From NCBI GenBank assembly GCA_934693165.1, contig CAKUUX010000005.1, forward strand, positions 1 through 64,000: a stretch of 64,000 nt of DNA, in the 5' to 3' direction. Under the pieces are notes generated by a model. The model did not search any database. It worked only from the letters and a program-made list of their open reading frames with translations, and was not told the DNA's origin. Numbering within the stretch: the stretch's first letter is position 1; every line of letters starts with the position of its first letter. A program made the position numbers and the translations under genes. Positions 35,682 to 43,395 of the stretch are shown here, in pieces. This DNA is from an uncultured Candidatus Melainabacteria bacterium (GTDB lineage: Bacteria > Cyanobacteriota > Vampirovibrionia > Gastranaerophilales > Gastranaerophilaceae).

Positions 35682-35711
35682 TTGACAATTCCCTTTATTT
35701 AAATGTATAAT
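35682..35711 (+). promoter_or_regulatory. Strong promoter of the plus-strand moron gene
   Basis: TTGACA (35682-35687), 18-base spacer, TATAAT (35706-35711). Divergent from the GNAT-portal-terminase transcript and independent of the rest of the cassette. Confidence 0.75.
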
Positions 35712-35733
35712 TAGCTACAAACGAGGTGCACAG

Positions 35734-36195
35734 ATGAATTCAGAAGATTTAATTATTGAACAGTACAACATTTACTCTCAACATAAAGAAAAATTTGTTG
35801 ACAGAAGTTTTATGACAAACAAGTTTTACAATGTTCTTGTACTTGCGCTTTTTGTATTAATCTTCCTTATGAAAGATTTTGTTATTTGTAAAATCTTTTC
35901 AGCTAGTGCAATTTTTTCTCTATCTGGTATTCTTGTTAGTATTCTTTGGTTTTTAAATATTGATGCTTATAATTTTTTAATTAAAATCAAAATTTCAAAA
36001 GCCCTTGAAGAAATCGAAAAACAATTACCAGTTCAACCATATACAATGGAGTTTTCAGCAATTAGAGCAAGCAAAAGAAGAAAACAGCATTTCTATTTTG
36101 CAGATATTCAAAAAATATTTGCAGTGATTTCACTTTTAATATTTTTATCGCTATTTTTTGCAACTCTAATTCCTACAATTATTCAAGCTGTCTAA
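35734..36195 (+). CDS. RipA/SLATT-like membrane protein (moron)
   Basis: A 153-residue protein with two hydrophobic regions: two helices at about 32-75 and one or two at 128-150. Between them lies a cytoplasmic stretch KISKALEEIEKQLPVQPYTMEF, a pattern typical of small octameric RipA-type and SLATT membrane proteins, some of which are effectors in bacterial defence. It has its own strong promoter, a GAGGTG ribosome site, and is opposite in strand to every other gene of the cassette, so it behaves as a moron. Superinfection exclusion or lysogenic conversion is inference. Its stop overlaps the convergent 118-aa gene by four bases. Confidence 0.6.
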   Translation: MNSEDLIIEQYNIYSQHKEKFVDRSFMTNKFYNVLVLALFVLIFLMKDFVICKIFSASAIFSLSGILVSILWFLNIDAYNFLIKIKISKALEEIEKQLPVQPYTMEFSAIRASKRRKQHFYFADIQKIFAVISLLIFLSLFFATLIPTIIQAV

Positions 36196-36548
36196 AGTTC
36201 AATGCTTTCAAACTTTACGAATAAATTGTCAGTAGAAAATATATCGGTTTCTTTGCGTCTAAATTTTTCTCTGACGTCATTTTGCATTCCAATTAATGCT
36301 TCTGCTTGAAGTCCATTCACTAAAGTTTCAACTTTTGTTTCTTTATTAAAAACTTTAAAAGTTGCTCTTTTGGTAAAAATTTTATCAACAGGAACATCTT
36401 TTATATCTGTAATTAAAGTTTTACTGTTGTTCCCAACTCTTGTATTGAATGCATTTTTCAATTCTTCTTGCATTTTCAGTTTAATTAATTCATCCAATGA
36501 CTTATTTTTCATCAATATTTCTTCAGTTAAATCTTTTGATTTTTTCAT
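36192..36548 (-). CDS. Hypothetical phage-cassette protein
   Basis: A 118-residue Lys/Glu-rich protein with no recognised family. The first 45 residues are helical and charged; the middle contains short beta-prone segments (RATFKVFNKETKVETLVNG) and the C-terminus is acidic (FVKFESIEL). It lies between the small terminase subunit gene and the opposite-strand moron, 10 bases after the former. Its position suggests a head or packaging accessory protein. Confidence 0.55.
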   Translation of the reverse strand: MKKSKDLTEEILMKNKSLDELIKLKMQEELKNAFNTRVGNNSKTLITDIKDVPVDKIFTKRATFKVFNKETKVETLVNGLQAEALIGMQNDVREKFRRKETDIFSTDNLFVKFESIEL

Positions 36549-36557
36549 TTTTTCTCC

Positions 36558-36986
36558 TTAAATTTTTTCTTCGTCAAGATTGCTTATCGTAATAATTTTT
36601 GTAGAAAAACCTTCTTGAACGTCTTTTGAGTTAAATCCTAAATATTTACAAAGACTCTCTAATGCTTTTATTCCTGCAGAAGAATCTCTTAATTTTTTCT
36701 TTCCAGTAGGATAACCTTCTTTATCAAGAATATCTTCCTCTTGAAGAGAAAATTCAGCTATCTGCAACAACTTTTGAACAACATAGCCTTTATGAACTTG
36801 CAAACTATCTATTTGTTTTTTCATTTGCAATCTGATTTCATCAACTATGTTTTTGTCATTCAAAAATTTTGTCGCCAAACTTTTTAAATTTCTGTCCTTG
36901 TATCCAGCTTTTTTTAAAGAAGCTTCAGCATCTAAAGTCCTTATGTATTCAGTTATAAATTGTTTTTGTTGTTGATTTAAATTCAT
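36558..36986 (-). CDS. Phage terminase small subunit
   Basis: A 142-residue protein beginning with the Terminase_2 type DNA-binding helix-turn-helix (LNQQQKQFITEYIRTLDAEASLKKAGYKDRN). The central helices form the oligomerisation domain. It recognises phage DNA and regulates the large subunit. In this cassette it is separated from the large subunit by four genes, unlike most phages where terS and terL are adjacent. The ATG lacks a strong Shine-Dalgarno. Confidence 0.8.
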   Translation of the reverse strand: MNLNQQQKQFITEYIRTLDAEASLKKAGYKDRNLKSLATKFLNDKNIVDEIRLQMKKQIDSLQVHKGYVVQKLLQIAEFSLQEEDILDKEGYPTGKKKLRDSSAGIKALESLCKYLGFNSKDVQEGFSTKIITISNLDEEKI

Positions 36987-37110
36987 AATGTTAAGTTTTT
37001 GTAATATATTTGCCCCATGTAAAATAAAAAGTTATTATAATTATGCTATTTATATTTCGGCTAGTGTAAAATCTACCGGTTGACAAAGTTCAGCCGGTTT
37101 CTTTTTTTAT

Positions 37111-37752
37111 TTAGACACCACGACGAATTACAATAAATGGTGTTTCATCAGCCGAAACAGCTAGTTTTGAACGCATATTTGCCAATGCTTTATTGTACAT
37201 TGTTAGCCAGTAATTAAATTTTGGATATTCTAAATTTGCCTTCATTCGCATACAAGTTCCGTACACTAAAAGTGGCTCTACGAATGTATCAGGAATAACA
37301 GACTCGTCATCTGACTCATCCATTTGTTTTTTTAATTCACCATCAGCTGATTTAGCAAAATCATTTGTACTATATATAACCTTTATTTCTTTTTCTGTTT
37401 CAAATACTGGTAAAAATAGCATTTCACCCAGTACGGAATACTTTTTATCTTTTTTAGTTGAGAATAAAAAACTTTCAAAATCATTTGTAAATTCGTAAAT
37501 TGAATTATCAATTGATAAAGTTTTTATTCTGCCATCAATAGTGTTTTCAATTTCACCTGTGTTTGCAGGCAAAGTCAAAGCTGTTTGTTTTAATAAAAAA
37601 TTCCAATCATCAAACGTACAAACTTCTGAATTAACAATATTCAAAATATTTTTAATTTTTAGATGATCATTTTTTACTAATTCATCAAACGATTTAACCT
37701 TTTTATAATTAAGCTCCACCAAGCATTTATTAATCAAATCTAAATATTTCAT
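37111..37752 (-). CDS. Phage head-tail adaptor (tail tubular protein A/gp4-like)
   Basis: A 213-residue protein. The opening (LDLINKCLVELNYKKVKSFDEL...ILNIVNSEVCTFDDWNFLLKQ) matches the pattern of podoviral adaptor proteins that attach below the portal: a helical bundle followed by a loop with a W-N/D-F motif. The remainder is mixed alpha/beta with FLPVFETEKEIKV and a helical C-terminal segment. No catalytic residues. Located between the terminase small subunit and the scaffold candidate, a plausible place for a head-completion gene. Confidence 0.6.
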   Translation of the reverse strand: MKYLDLINKCLVELNYKKVKSFDELVKNDHLKIKNILNIVNSEVCTFDDWNFLLKQTALTLPANTGEIENTIDGRIKTLSIDNSIYEFTNDFESFLFSTKKDKKYSVLGEMLFLPVFETEKEIKVIYSTNDFAKSADGELKKQMDESDDESVIPDTFVEPLLVYGTCMRMKANLEYPKFNYWLTMYNKALANMRSKLAVSADETPFIVIRRGV

Positions 37753-37791
37753 AAAATCCTTTCTTTTAGTCCATTTACCACCCCCTTGAGA

Positions 37792-37823
37792 GAGTTGTAC
37801 GACAAATCAATGTCGCACAACTC
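37792..37823. repeat. Hairpin between scaffold and adaptor genes
   Basis: GAGTTGTACGACA pairs with TGTCGCACAACTC around a six-base loop, one mismatch. No T-run follows on either strand, so it is more likely an mRNA processing or stability element than a terminator. Confidence 0.55.
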
Positions 37824-37833
37824 CACAAGAGCG

Positions 37834-38577
37834 TTAACGAATTAAACCCTGACTCAACTGTTCCATAATGAGTTTTTCGTTTTTAGTAAATTCTGCACCA
37901 CTCATTTTACCTATTTGTTCTCTAGTGAAAACTGTTGGCTTAAATGTATCTTTCGCATTTTGAGCGTTAGCATTAAGTCTACTTTTTGCTACATCATTTG
38001 TTTTTCTAAGCTTTGCTTCAAATTCAGCCTGTTTCAAATATCTATCAATAGCAGATTGTTCAACTGTTTTTATCAATTCAGATATTTGATTAAGCTCATT
38101 TCTATCAAACTCTAGGCATCCTGATTTTATGTAATTTAAAACCTCTAAACGACCGTTTTCTTTAAAAAATTCAGGATTTTCTTTCTCAAACTCAGTAATA
38201 GCCTGAATTTTGTCAAACGATTTTTCTTCATTTTTAGTTAAATTAGGACTTTTATCATCTTCTAAATTATATTGTTCTAACTCAGCATAGCCCTTTTTTA
38301 TAATTTGTTGAATTAAAATTTCCCCTTGTACTTGATTTAGAAGTCCTGATTTTAATAACATTTCCACATTTGAAATATTATCTTTTGCCCTTTTTTCAAC
38401 ATTTTGAACAATAGTTTCAAAATTTTTCAAAGAATCATTATCACTTTTCGAAAATTCTTGAGGCTTCAATTTTTGTTCCTCAATTTGGTTTTCGCCATTA
38501 CGTTCAAGATTTTTGTGGTCAAAATTTTCATTTACTTCCGATTTATTTGTTAAATCTTCGTTTAGATTAGTTTCCAT
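37834..38577 (-). CDS. Putative phage scaffold protein
   Basis: A 247-residue highly charged, low-complexity protein with long predicted helices (ENFDHKNLERNGENQIEEQKL..., FDKIQAITEFEKENPEFFKENGRLEVLNYI). It has no hydrophobic core domain or catalytic motif. Position immediately downstream of the capsid gene region and composition are those of internal scaffolding proteins that guide capsid assembly. Assignment rests on context and composition only. Confidence 0.55.
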   Translation of the reverse strand: METNLNEDLTNKSEVNENFDHKNLERNGENQIEEQKLKPQEFSKSDNDSLKNFETIVQNVEKRAKDNISNVEMLLKSGLLNQVQGEILIQQIIKKGYAELEQYNLEDDKSPNLTKNEEKSFDKIQAITEFEKENPEFFKENGRLEVLNYIKSGCLEFDRNELNQISELIKTVEQSAIDRYLKQAEFEAKLRKTNDVAKSRLNANAQNAKDTFKPTVFTREQIGKMSGAEFTKNEKLIMEQLSQGLIR

Positions 38578-38580
38578 AAA

Positions 38581-38814
38581 TTACCTTTCATTTTTCATAT
38601 ATTCAACAGCCTGCTCTACAGCTTTATCAATAAATTTTGATAAACAAAAAACAAAAATAGCTTTAAAAGGTTGAGCAATAGGAAGTTTTGAAACAATAAA
38701 TTCTATAGCTAATTGTTTTTTCTTTTTACCAGCACCTGAACCCAAGGTAGATTCTGCCATTCTTACTGCAGAATACGCTGTTTCCTTAATAATTGCTTTT
38801 AAAGTTTTAAACAT
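38581..38814 (-). CDS. Small protein resembling LLH-type holins
   Basis: A 77-residue protein. The N-terminal SAVRMAESTLGSGAGKKKKQLAIEFIVSKLP resembles the conserved AV..AE...GSG.GK.KK segment of phage holin LLH-family proteins, and a hydrophobic stretch follows (PFKAIFVFCLSKFI). If a holin, it would lie oddly between the capsid and scaffold genes. It could instead be a capsid decoration or minor head protein. Confidence 0.45.
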   Translation of the reverse strand: MFKTLKAIIKETAYSAVRMAESTLGSGAGKKKKQLAIEFIVSKLPIAQPFKAIFVFCLSKFIDKAVEQAVEYMKNER

Positions 38815-38816
38815 AA

Positions 38817-39713
38817 TTAAACACCTTCTTTAGTTTCAGTTTGAGTTGGCGCAACATAGTTTGGATCTTTTACAACCATTTTTGCTAAAGCTGATGGAAC
38901 TACTGTTTTTGCACCATACAAATACAAACCTCTAACTAAATCAGAGAAAGAATCTTTATCTCTTAAGCTTTCAATTTTTGATAATTGAGATGCAAATGTA
39001 ATAGCATCATTTGTACCTGCTAAAACATAGAATTTACCAGAGGTAGAAGTTAAATTTGTACTTACAAGTACGTCCATGCCTGCAATTCTACCAATTGAAC
39101 CTTCTCTAAGTGTTTCATCAGCAACGTTATGAGCACCAATAAATTCTGTTGACTGTAATAAATATGATTCAATAATTGGATTAATTACAACCCAAGGTTT
39201 TTTATTTCCAGAAACAGCATCTGAATTTTTAAGTTTTAAAGCTAATTCAACAAAATATGAATAAATTGTTGATTTATTTAATTCAACTGGAGTTGAATCA
39301 GAAGCTACAATATTAGAAGCTTCTACATTTGCATGCATACCTAAAAGATATGAATCCTGAACTTCTTCAATAGCTTTTTTAGCTTTCTCTAAATGAGCGT
39401 CCATAATTGAAGTATTTGCTTGAGCTTGCGCAACATCATTGATTTTGAAAGCAAAATATTTCTTTTGGTCGATAAGTAAATCTTGAGATGATGGAGTAAG
39501 TTCACTATAAGACAAATTGTCATTACCTAAAGTAGAAATAGTAACATCTGCTGGAGAAATAATTTTTACCTTGTCCCCTTGATTTTTAATTTCGCCTTCA
39601 TAATTTCTGTTAACGCATTGTAGCATTACACAATTTTTCTCTAACATTGTGTTTAACTTTTGACTCCAAATTTCTGGAATAAAAGCTGAATAAGCGTTTT
39701 GATTTTCTGTCAT
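38817..39713 (-). CDS. Phage major capsid protein (P22 coat-like)
   Basis: A 298-residue protein. The N-terminal MTENQNAYSAFIPEIWSQKLNTMLEKNCVM, the KVKIISPADVTI block and the central ENDVAQAQAN-like region (here INDVAQAQANTSIMDAHLEKAKK) match P22-type coat proteins with the HK97 fold, as does RIAGMDVLVSTNL (axial domain) and FASQLSKIESLRDKDSFSDLVRGLYLYGAKT near the end. It is shorter than P22 gp5 (430) but within the range of small podoviral coats. AAAGGAAAAC precedes the ATG, a strong ribosome site suiting high expression. Confidence 0.82.
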   Translation of the reverse strand: MTENQNAYSAFIPEIWSQKLNTMLEKNCVMLQCVNRNYEGEIKNQGDKVKIISPADVTISTLGNDNLSYSELTPSSQDLLIDQKKYFAFKINDVAQAQANTSIMDAHLEKAKKAIEEVQDSYLLGMHANVEASNIVASDSTPVELNKSTIYSYFVELALKLKNSDAVSGNKKPWVVINPIIESYLLQSTEFIGAHNVADETLREGSIGRIAGMDVLVSTNLTSTSGKFYVLAGTNDAITFASQLSKIESLRDKDSFSDLVRGLYLYGAKTVVPSALAKMVVKDPNYVAPTQTETKEGV

Positions 39714-39770
39714 TTTGTTTTCCTTTCTTTTTATAAACTGTAACTCTTTTCACAAAACAAGGTAAAAGCC

Positions 39771-41279
39771 TTATTCTGTATATATTTCTTTAAATTCAAT
39801 ACCAATAATTGCAACCGAATGAGCCAAGGTTGAACCTTCCACACAAAGTTGAACAGCATAATTTGCCTCAGAAATTTCTGCCTTGTACATTGTGTCAGCA
39901 CTAACAGACCAAAGAGATAAATTCTCATCACTATCCCAAGTGTCGTTTAAGTTTTTGCTATTGGTTGACCAGTGCATATTTTCAAAATTTGTGGAATAAA
40001 TTTCTTCCACATCATCTCTGTTTTCGCTATCAAAATTCTTATAGACAGAGAAAATAAAATTGTTTTCGTAAGTTTCATCCAAGATAAAATAAAATTCGTC
40101 TATAGATTTTCTTACAGAAGGATTTCCTAAAGATAAAAAAGGTGATTTCCATAAAAATTTAATAGGTTCCCCGTCAAAGGAATTTCCCATATCTTCTATA
40201 TAAATATTACCTTCATTATCAGCTGTATAAATTTTGTCATCATACAAACAAGCCGAAGTTATGTTTTGTGGTAAAACTCTTTTGTACCAAGCTTTGTTTA
40301 CATAATCATTTATCCAAATAATATTGAAATAATCGTTGTTTGAATATGGAATAAAATACCAAACCTGATTTTTCTCTTCATAATGAAGTGCAAAAACTTT
40401 ATCAAGGTTATTTTTGTCAAATTTTTCAAATTCTTTTTTTATTTTGTGAGAAATACTTTCACCAATCATAATTTGGTTAAGCGTTCCAACCTCAAGAGGA
40501 TAAATTCCATCAGTAAAGAAATACTGCTTGTTGTTCACATTAACAACACTTTCATTTGAATACGTACCTTTATCAGCAAAAGGAATTATCGCAAAATCTT
40601 CTGGAGTACTGCCAGAAAGCAAATAAACAGATTTTTCTTTATATATTGCTAAATAATCTTTGTAAGGTTTTAGGGCGACAATTTTATCTGCATCGGTATA
40701 AAAATTGTTGATATAACCTGCATCATTAGAAGTTTCAAAATCATCACATTTCCCTAAAGCAGAATAATAAAGGGTAGAATCTTTCGCAACCCAAACCCTG
40801 CCTTTATATACAGCAACAATATTTGAACAAATATCTTCATTAGTATTATTTTTTAAGTTGCAAGATTTTATGGTTAAATCTTCATCATTTTGTAGAAATA
40901 GTAATTCGTTAGCATCAGAACATATCAGTAAACCATCCAAATATTTTGCAAAACTAATTTTTTTAGAAACATTTATTGTTTTGTCTAATTTTGTTAACTT
41001 ATCAATATCGCTATTGTAAACATATAACGAACCTACTTTTGTAATAATTACTAACCTACTTTTAGAACCATATTTTAATTCTTGAAGAGCCAAAATCTCT
41101 TCATTGGATGGTAAATTTAATAGTTTCACATTGCCTTTTTGTCTTATAACACCTCTATTTTGAAGGATTTCAACATTTTCAGAATCTGACCAAAAAATAT
41201 TTTTTGTATCAAGTCCCAACTCTGTTTTAGTGGAAGAAAAATTTATCCCACCTGATAAGTTGTAATAATATGTTTGCAT
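39771..41279 (-). CDS. Podoviral tail beta-propeller protein (gp10/TTPB-like)
   Basis: A 502-residue beta-rich protein. Repeated blades include LVIITKVGSLYVYNSD, DGLLICSDANELLFLQ, GRVWVAKDSTLYYS and LAIYKEKSVYLLSGS, the pattern of tail stabilisation/tubular proteins of P22- and T7-like phages. The segment ALGKCDDFETSNDAGYINNF with following KYIYLL-type strands is particularly typical. C-terminal residues 400-500 are less repetitive and may carry a receptor-facing domain. No separate tail spike is encoded in the cassette. Confidence 0.6.
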   Translation of the reverse strand: MQTYYYNLSGGINFSSTKTELGLDTKNIFWSDSENVEILQNRGVIRQKGNVKLLNLPSNEEILALQELKYGSKSRLVIITKVGSLYVYNSDIDKLTKLDKTINVSKKISFAKYLDGLLICSDANELLFLQNDEDLTIKSCNLKNNTNEDICSNIVAVYKGRVWVAKDSTLYYSALGKCDDFETSNDAGYINNFYTDADKIVALKPYKDYLAIYKEKSVYLLSGSTPEDFAIIPFADKGTYSNESVVNVNNKQYFFTDGIYPLEVGTLNQIMIGESISHKIKKEFEKFDKNNLDKVFALHYEEKNQVWYFIPYSNNDYFNIIWINDYVNKAWYKRVLPQNITSACLYDDKIYTADNEGNIYIEDMGNSFDGEPIKFLWKSPFLSLGNPSVRKSIDEFYFILDETYENNFIFSVYKNFDSENRDDVEEIYSTNFENMHWSTNSKNLNDTWDSDENLSLWSVSADTMYKAEISEANYAVQLCVEGSTLAHSVAIIGIEFKEIYTE

Positions 41280-41281
41280 TA

Positions 41282-41791
41282 TTAATTAACTCCCTTGTTA
41301 TTAGTAATCTGATTTAAATACCACTTGATTTTTGAACGAATAAATTTACCAATTTCATCTTTTTCAAGCCAAGAAAATGGAGGAAGAAAAGTTATATCAA
41401 TCTTTCCTCGGCTGGAAGTTTCAGGATGAGATTTGCCAAATTCGTAATGTGTCATCACCGTTGTACTTTTTATAGGAATTTCGTATTTTAAAGCCAATTG
41501 AGCACATAATTTCATAGCTGATTCAAACTGAACACGAGTAATTGGACAAGAACCTAGATGATTTTTGTCTTTAAAATTCATCATTCCACAGAGAGCAACG
41601 CCTATAGAAGCAGTATTGCCACCACCAGTGTGAGGTGCATACATACCAGATTTACAATTTAAATTTGCTTCTGGTTTAAAATGTCCTAAACGAACTTTTC
41701 CAAAAGAATCAACTAAAAAATGATAGCATTCTTTTTCATGAGAATTAGGGACTTGCCCACCAGCAGTCCAATGTAAGATTATTCTTTTCAT
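41282..41791 (-). CDS. N-acetylmuramoyl-L-alanine amidase (endolysin)
   Basis: A 169-residue Amidase_2-type zinc enzyme. Predicted ligands are H7 of RIILHWTAGG, H124-type histidine in VMTHYEFG, and a Cys/His position in GKIDITFLPPFSW; NTASIGVALCGM is the conserved strand following the first ligand. It would cut the bond between MurNAc and the stem peptide. No signal peptide, as expected for a holin-dependent lysin. AAGGGG precedes the ATG. Confidence 0.85.
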   Translation of the reverse strand: MKRIILHWTAGGQVPNSHEKECYHFLVDSFGKVRLGHFKPEANLNCKSGMYAPHTGGGNTASIGVALCGMMNFKDKNHLGSCPITRVQFESAMKLCAQLALKYEIPIKSTTVMTHYEFGKSHPETSSRGKIDITFLPPFSWLEKDEIGKFIRSKIKWYLNQITNNKGVN

Positions 41792-41805
41792 TTTTACCCC
41801 TTAAA

Positions 41806-42006
41806 TTATGCGAATTCTTTTGCATAATATCTTAGGTAATTAGCCACAGCCGAAATTCTATTTCTTGCATTTAGTTTTAAAACAAGTCTTGAAATATGAG
41901 TTTGTACAGTTCTTGGAGATATTTTCAATTTGTAAGCTATTTCTTTGTCGCCATCACCATAGCATAAAAATTCTAATATCTGAGTTTCTCTTACAGATAA
42001 TTCCAT
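41806..42006 (-). CDS. LuxR-type HTH single-domain regulator
   Basis: A 66-residue protein that is a GerE/LuxR DNA-binding domain alone: SVRETQILEFLCYGDGDKEIAYKLKISPRTVQTHISRLVLKLNARNRISAV, covering the full four-helix motif. It has no receiver or ligand domain. It is the first gene of the cassette on the minus strand, 15 bases upstream of the amidase gene, so is well placed to control the cassette. AAGG precedes the ATG. A pair of inverted TTTTTCTAATC repeats lies just upstream (42044-42108). Confidence 0.8.
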   Translation of the reverse strand: MELSVRETQILEFLCYGDGDKEIAYKLKISPRTVQTHISRLVLKLNARNRISAVANYLRYYAKEFA

Positions 42007-42043
42007 ACCTTATCTTTCTTGTGTTAAATCTAGTTGTAAAATC

Positions 42044-42108
42044 TTTTTCTAATCTTATATTAATCAATATTTTAATTTGTTGTTAAATATATTTTCGGAT
42101 TAGAAAAA
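42044..42108. promoter_or_regulatory. Inverted repeat pair upstream of LuxR-type gene
   Basis: TTTTTCTAATC (42044-42054) and its exact complement GATTAGAAAAA (42098-42108), 43 bases apart. The promoter-proximal arm adjoins a minus-strand TATAAG -10 candidate. Suggested operator half-sites for the cassette's own regulator; also could be a stem. Confidence 0.45.
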
Positions 42109-42287
42109 TTTGCAAGTCAGAATGAGGGCATATTGCCTTCTTACCCAGTAATAATAAGCTTTTCAAACTTGATACTATTAGTATAACGAATTTTAAAAAA
42201 TAAAAAAGTCAGCAAAACTACGGACGTAAAAGTACGTAAGTAAAATTACGGACAGGAGGAGTAAAAAAATAAAACATAGAAAAATCT

Positions 42288-43352
42288 CTATTTACCCCTA
42301 ACGCATAATTCACAGCACATATCACATGCCTGTATGTATCCATTGTCTTTTATCATTTTTCTAAAAGATTTATATTTTTCAGAACTATAAACTTCATTCA
42401 GACTTTGTTCTTTTAAATCACCCATTTTTACAGAAAGACAAGGATAAACTAACCCCTCTGGAGTTATGAATGTATCAGAACAAGGAAAAGTACAAGGTTT
42501 GTATAAATTTTTAAAATCTTTTTCTTCCTTATAAAAATTTTCTATTTCCATTAAAGGATTTTTTGAATAATCAAATTTTGGCGCAAATCTAATTTCACAT
42601 TTAGAATTTTTCTTTAAACTTTCTATTTCTTTATAGACTTCTTTAAAATGTTCTATATCAAAATATAAATTATGCTTTGATTTTTCAAAAAATTCTTCTG
42701 TTAAATTTTCTCTTAAAGAGCAATTTTGTTTTAATTTATTAGCTCTTAAAAAAGATAATGACAAAAATTCAAAACCTTTATCTGCACAATATTTATAAAG
42801 TTTAGGCAAATCATCTAAATTATTTTCTAAAACAATCGTTTTTATATCAATTTTTGGACGTTTCTTTAATGTCAAAACTTTTTCTAAATTACTTGTCACC
42901 AAATCAAAAAGACCATTTCTATTACGGTTTTCATCATGATTTTTGCCATAACCATCTAACGAAACAGAAAGCAAGGTCAATCTATTATTATCAAACAATT
43001 TAACTATATCATCATTTAATAATATTCCATTAGTAACAATTGTTACTTTACCTGACAATCTATCAGATACAGCATTGAAAATTTCACCAAAGTCGAGTCT
43101 TACAAGAGGTTCACCACCTACAAGAGTAGCAATAGAATATTTTGGAAGTTGCTTGATAATTTTTCGCCATTCGTCAGTCGAAAGTTCATGTTTATTTCTA
43201 TCCTCACCCACATAACAATAAGGACAATTTAAATTGCAACGATAAGTTAATTCCAAAAAATATCTTAAAGGCAAATTATTAAACCAACCCATATAAGTTG
43301 GCATTGCATACAAATTTCTCGCTATATCAAACAATTTTGAGTAATTTATCAT
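42288..43352 (-). CDS. Radical SAM/SPASM domain protein
   Basis: A 354-residue protein when started at ATG 43350-43352. RCNLNCPYCY gives the [4Fe-4S] ligands (C39, C43, C46); GGEPLVRLDF is the SAM-binding GGE motif. A SPASM-type C-terminal domain has CTFPCSDTF, GLVYPCLSV and the CDMCCELC cluster, binding auxiliary clusters as in peptide-modifying or carbohydrate-modifying enzymes. The substrate peptide is not visible nearby. An upstream TTG start in the same frame would overlap the -10 box and is rejected. Divergent from the RimI-like gene. Confidence 0.85.
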   Translation of the reverse strand: MINYSKLFDIARNLYAMPTYMGWFNNLPLRYFLELTYRCNLNCPYCYVGEDRNKHELSTDEWRKIIKQLPKYSIATLVGGEPLVRLDFGEIFNAVSDRLSGKVTIVTNGILLNDDIVKLFDNNRLTLLSVSLDGYGKNHDENRNRNGLFDLVTSNLEKVLTLKKRPKIDIKTIVLENNLDDLPKLYKYCADKGFEFLSLSFLRANKLKQNCSLRENLTEEFFEKSKHNLYFDIEHFKEVYKEIESLKKNSKCEIRFAPKFDYSKNPLMEIENFYKEEKDFKNLYKPCTFPCSDTFITPEGLVYPCLSVKMGDLKEQSLNEVYSSEKYKSFRKMIKDNGYIQACDMCCELCVRGK

Positions 43353-43395
43353 AAAACAATTATACAACAAATTTTCATGCTAAAATAATCCTATG
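43350..43395. promoter_or_regulatory. Divergent leaderless promoter pair
   Basis: Minus strand: TATAAT (43359-43364) six bases before the radical SAM ATG (43350-43352). Plus strand: extended -10 TGC-TAAAAT (43381-43386) six bases before the rimI-like ATG (43393-43395). No Shine-Dalgarno on either side; predicted transcription starts coincide with the start codons. Confidence 0.6.

Noticed and set aside
42200..42275. TACGGAC/GTAAAAGTACGTAA short repeats as a CRISPR or iteron array
   Set aside because: Only two imperfect copies with irregular spacing; too few for either.
31897..42287. Attachment-site direct repeats or a tRNA at the phage-block edges
   Set aside because: I compared both edges by eye and saw no shared repeat of useful length and no tRNA-like cloverleaf; an exhaustive repeat search could not be run.
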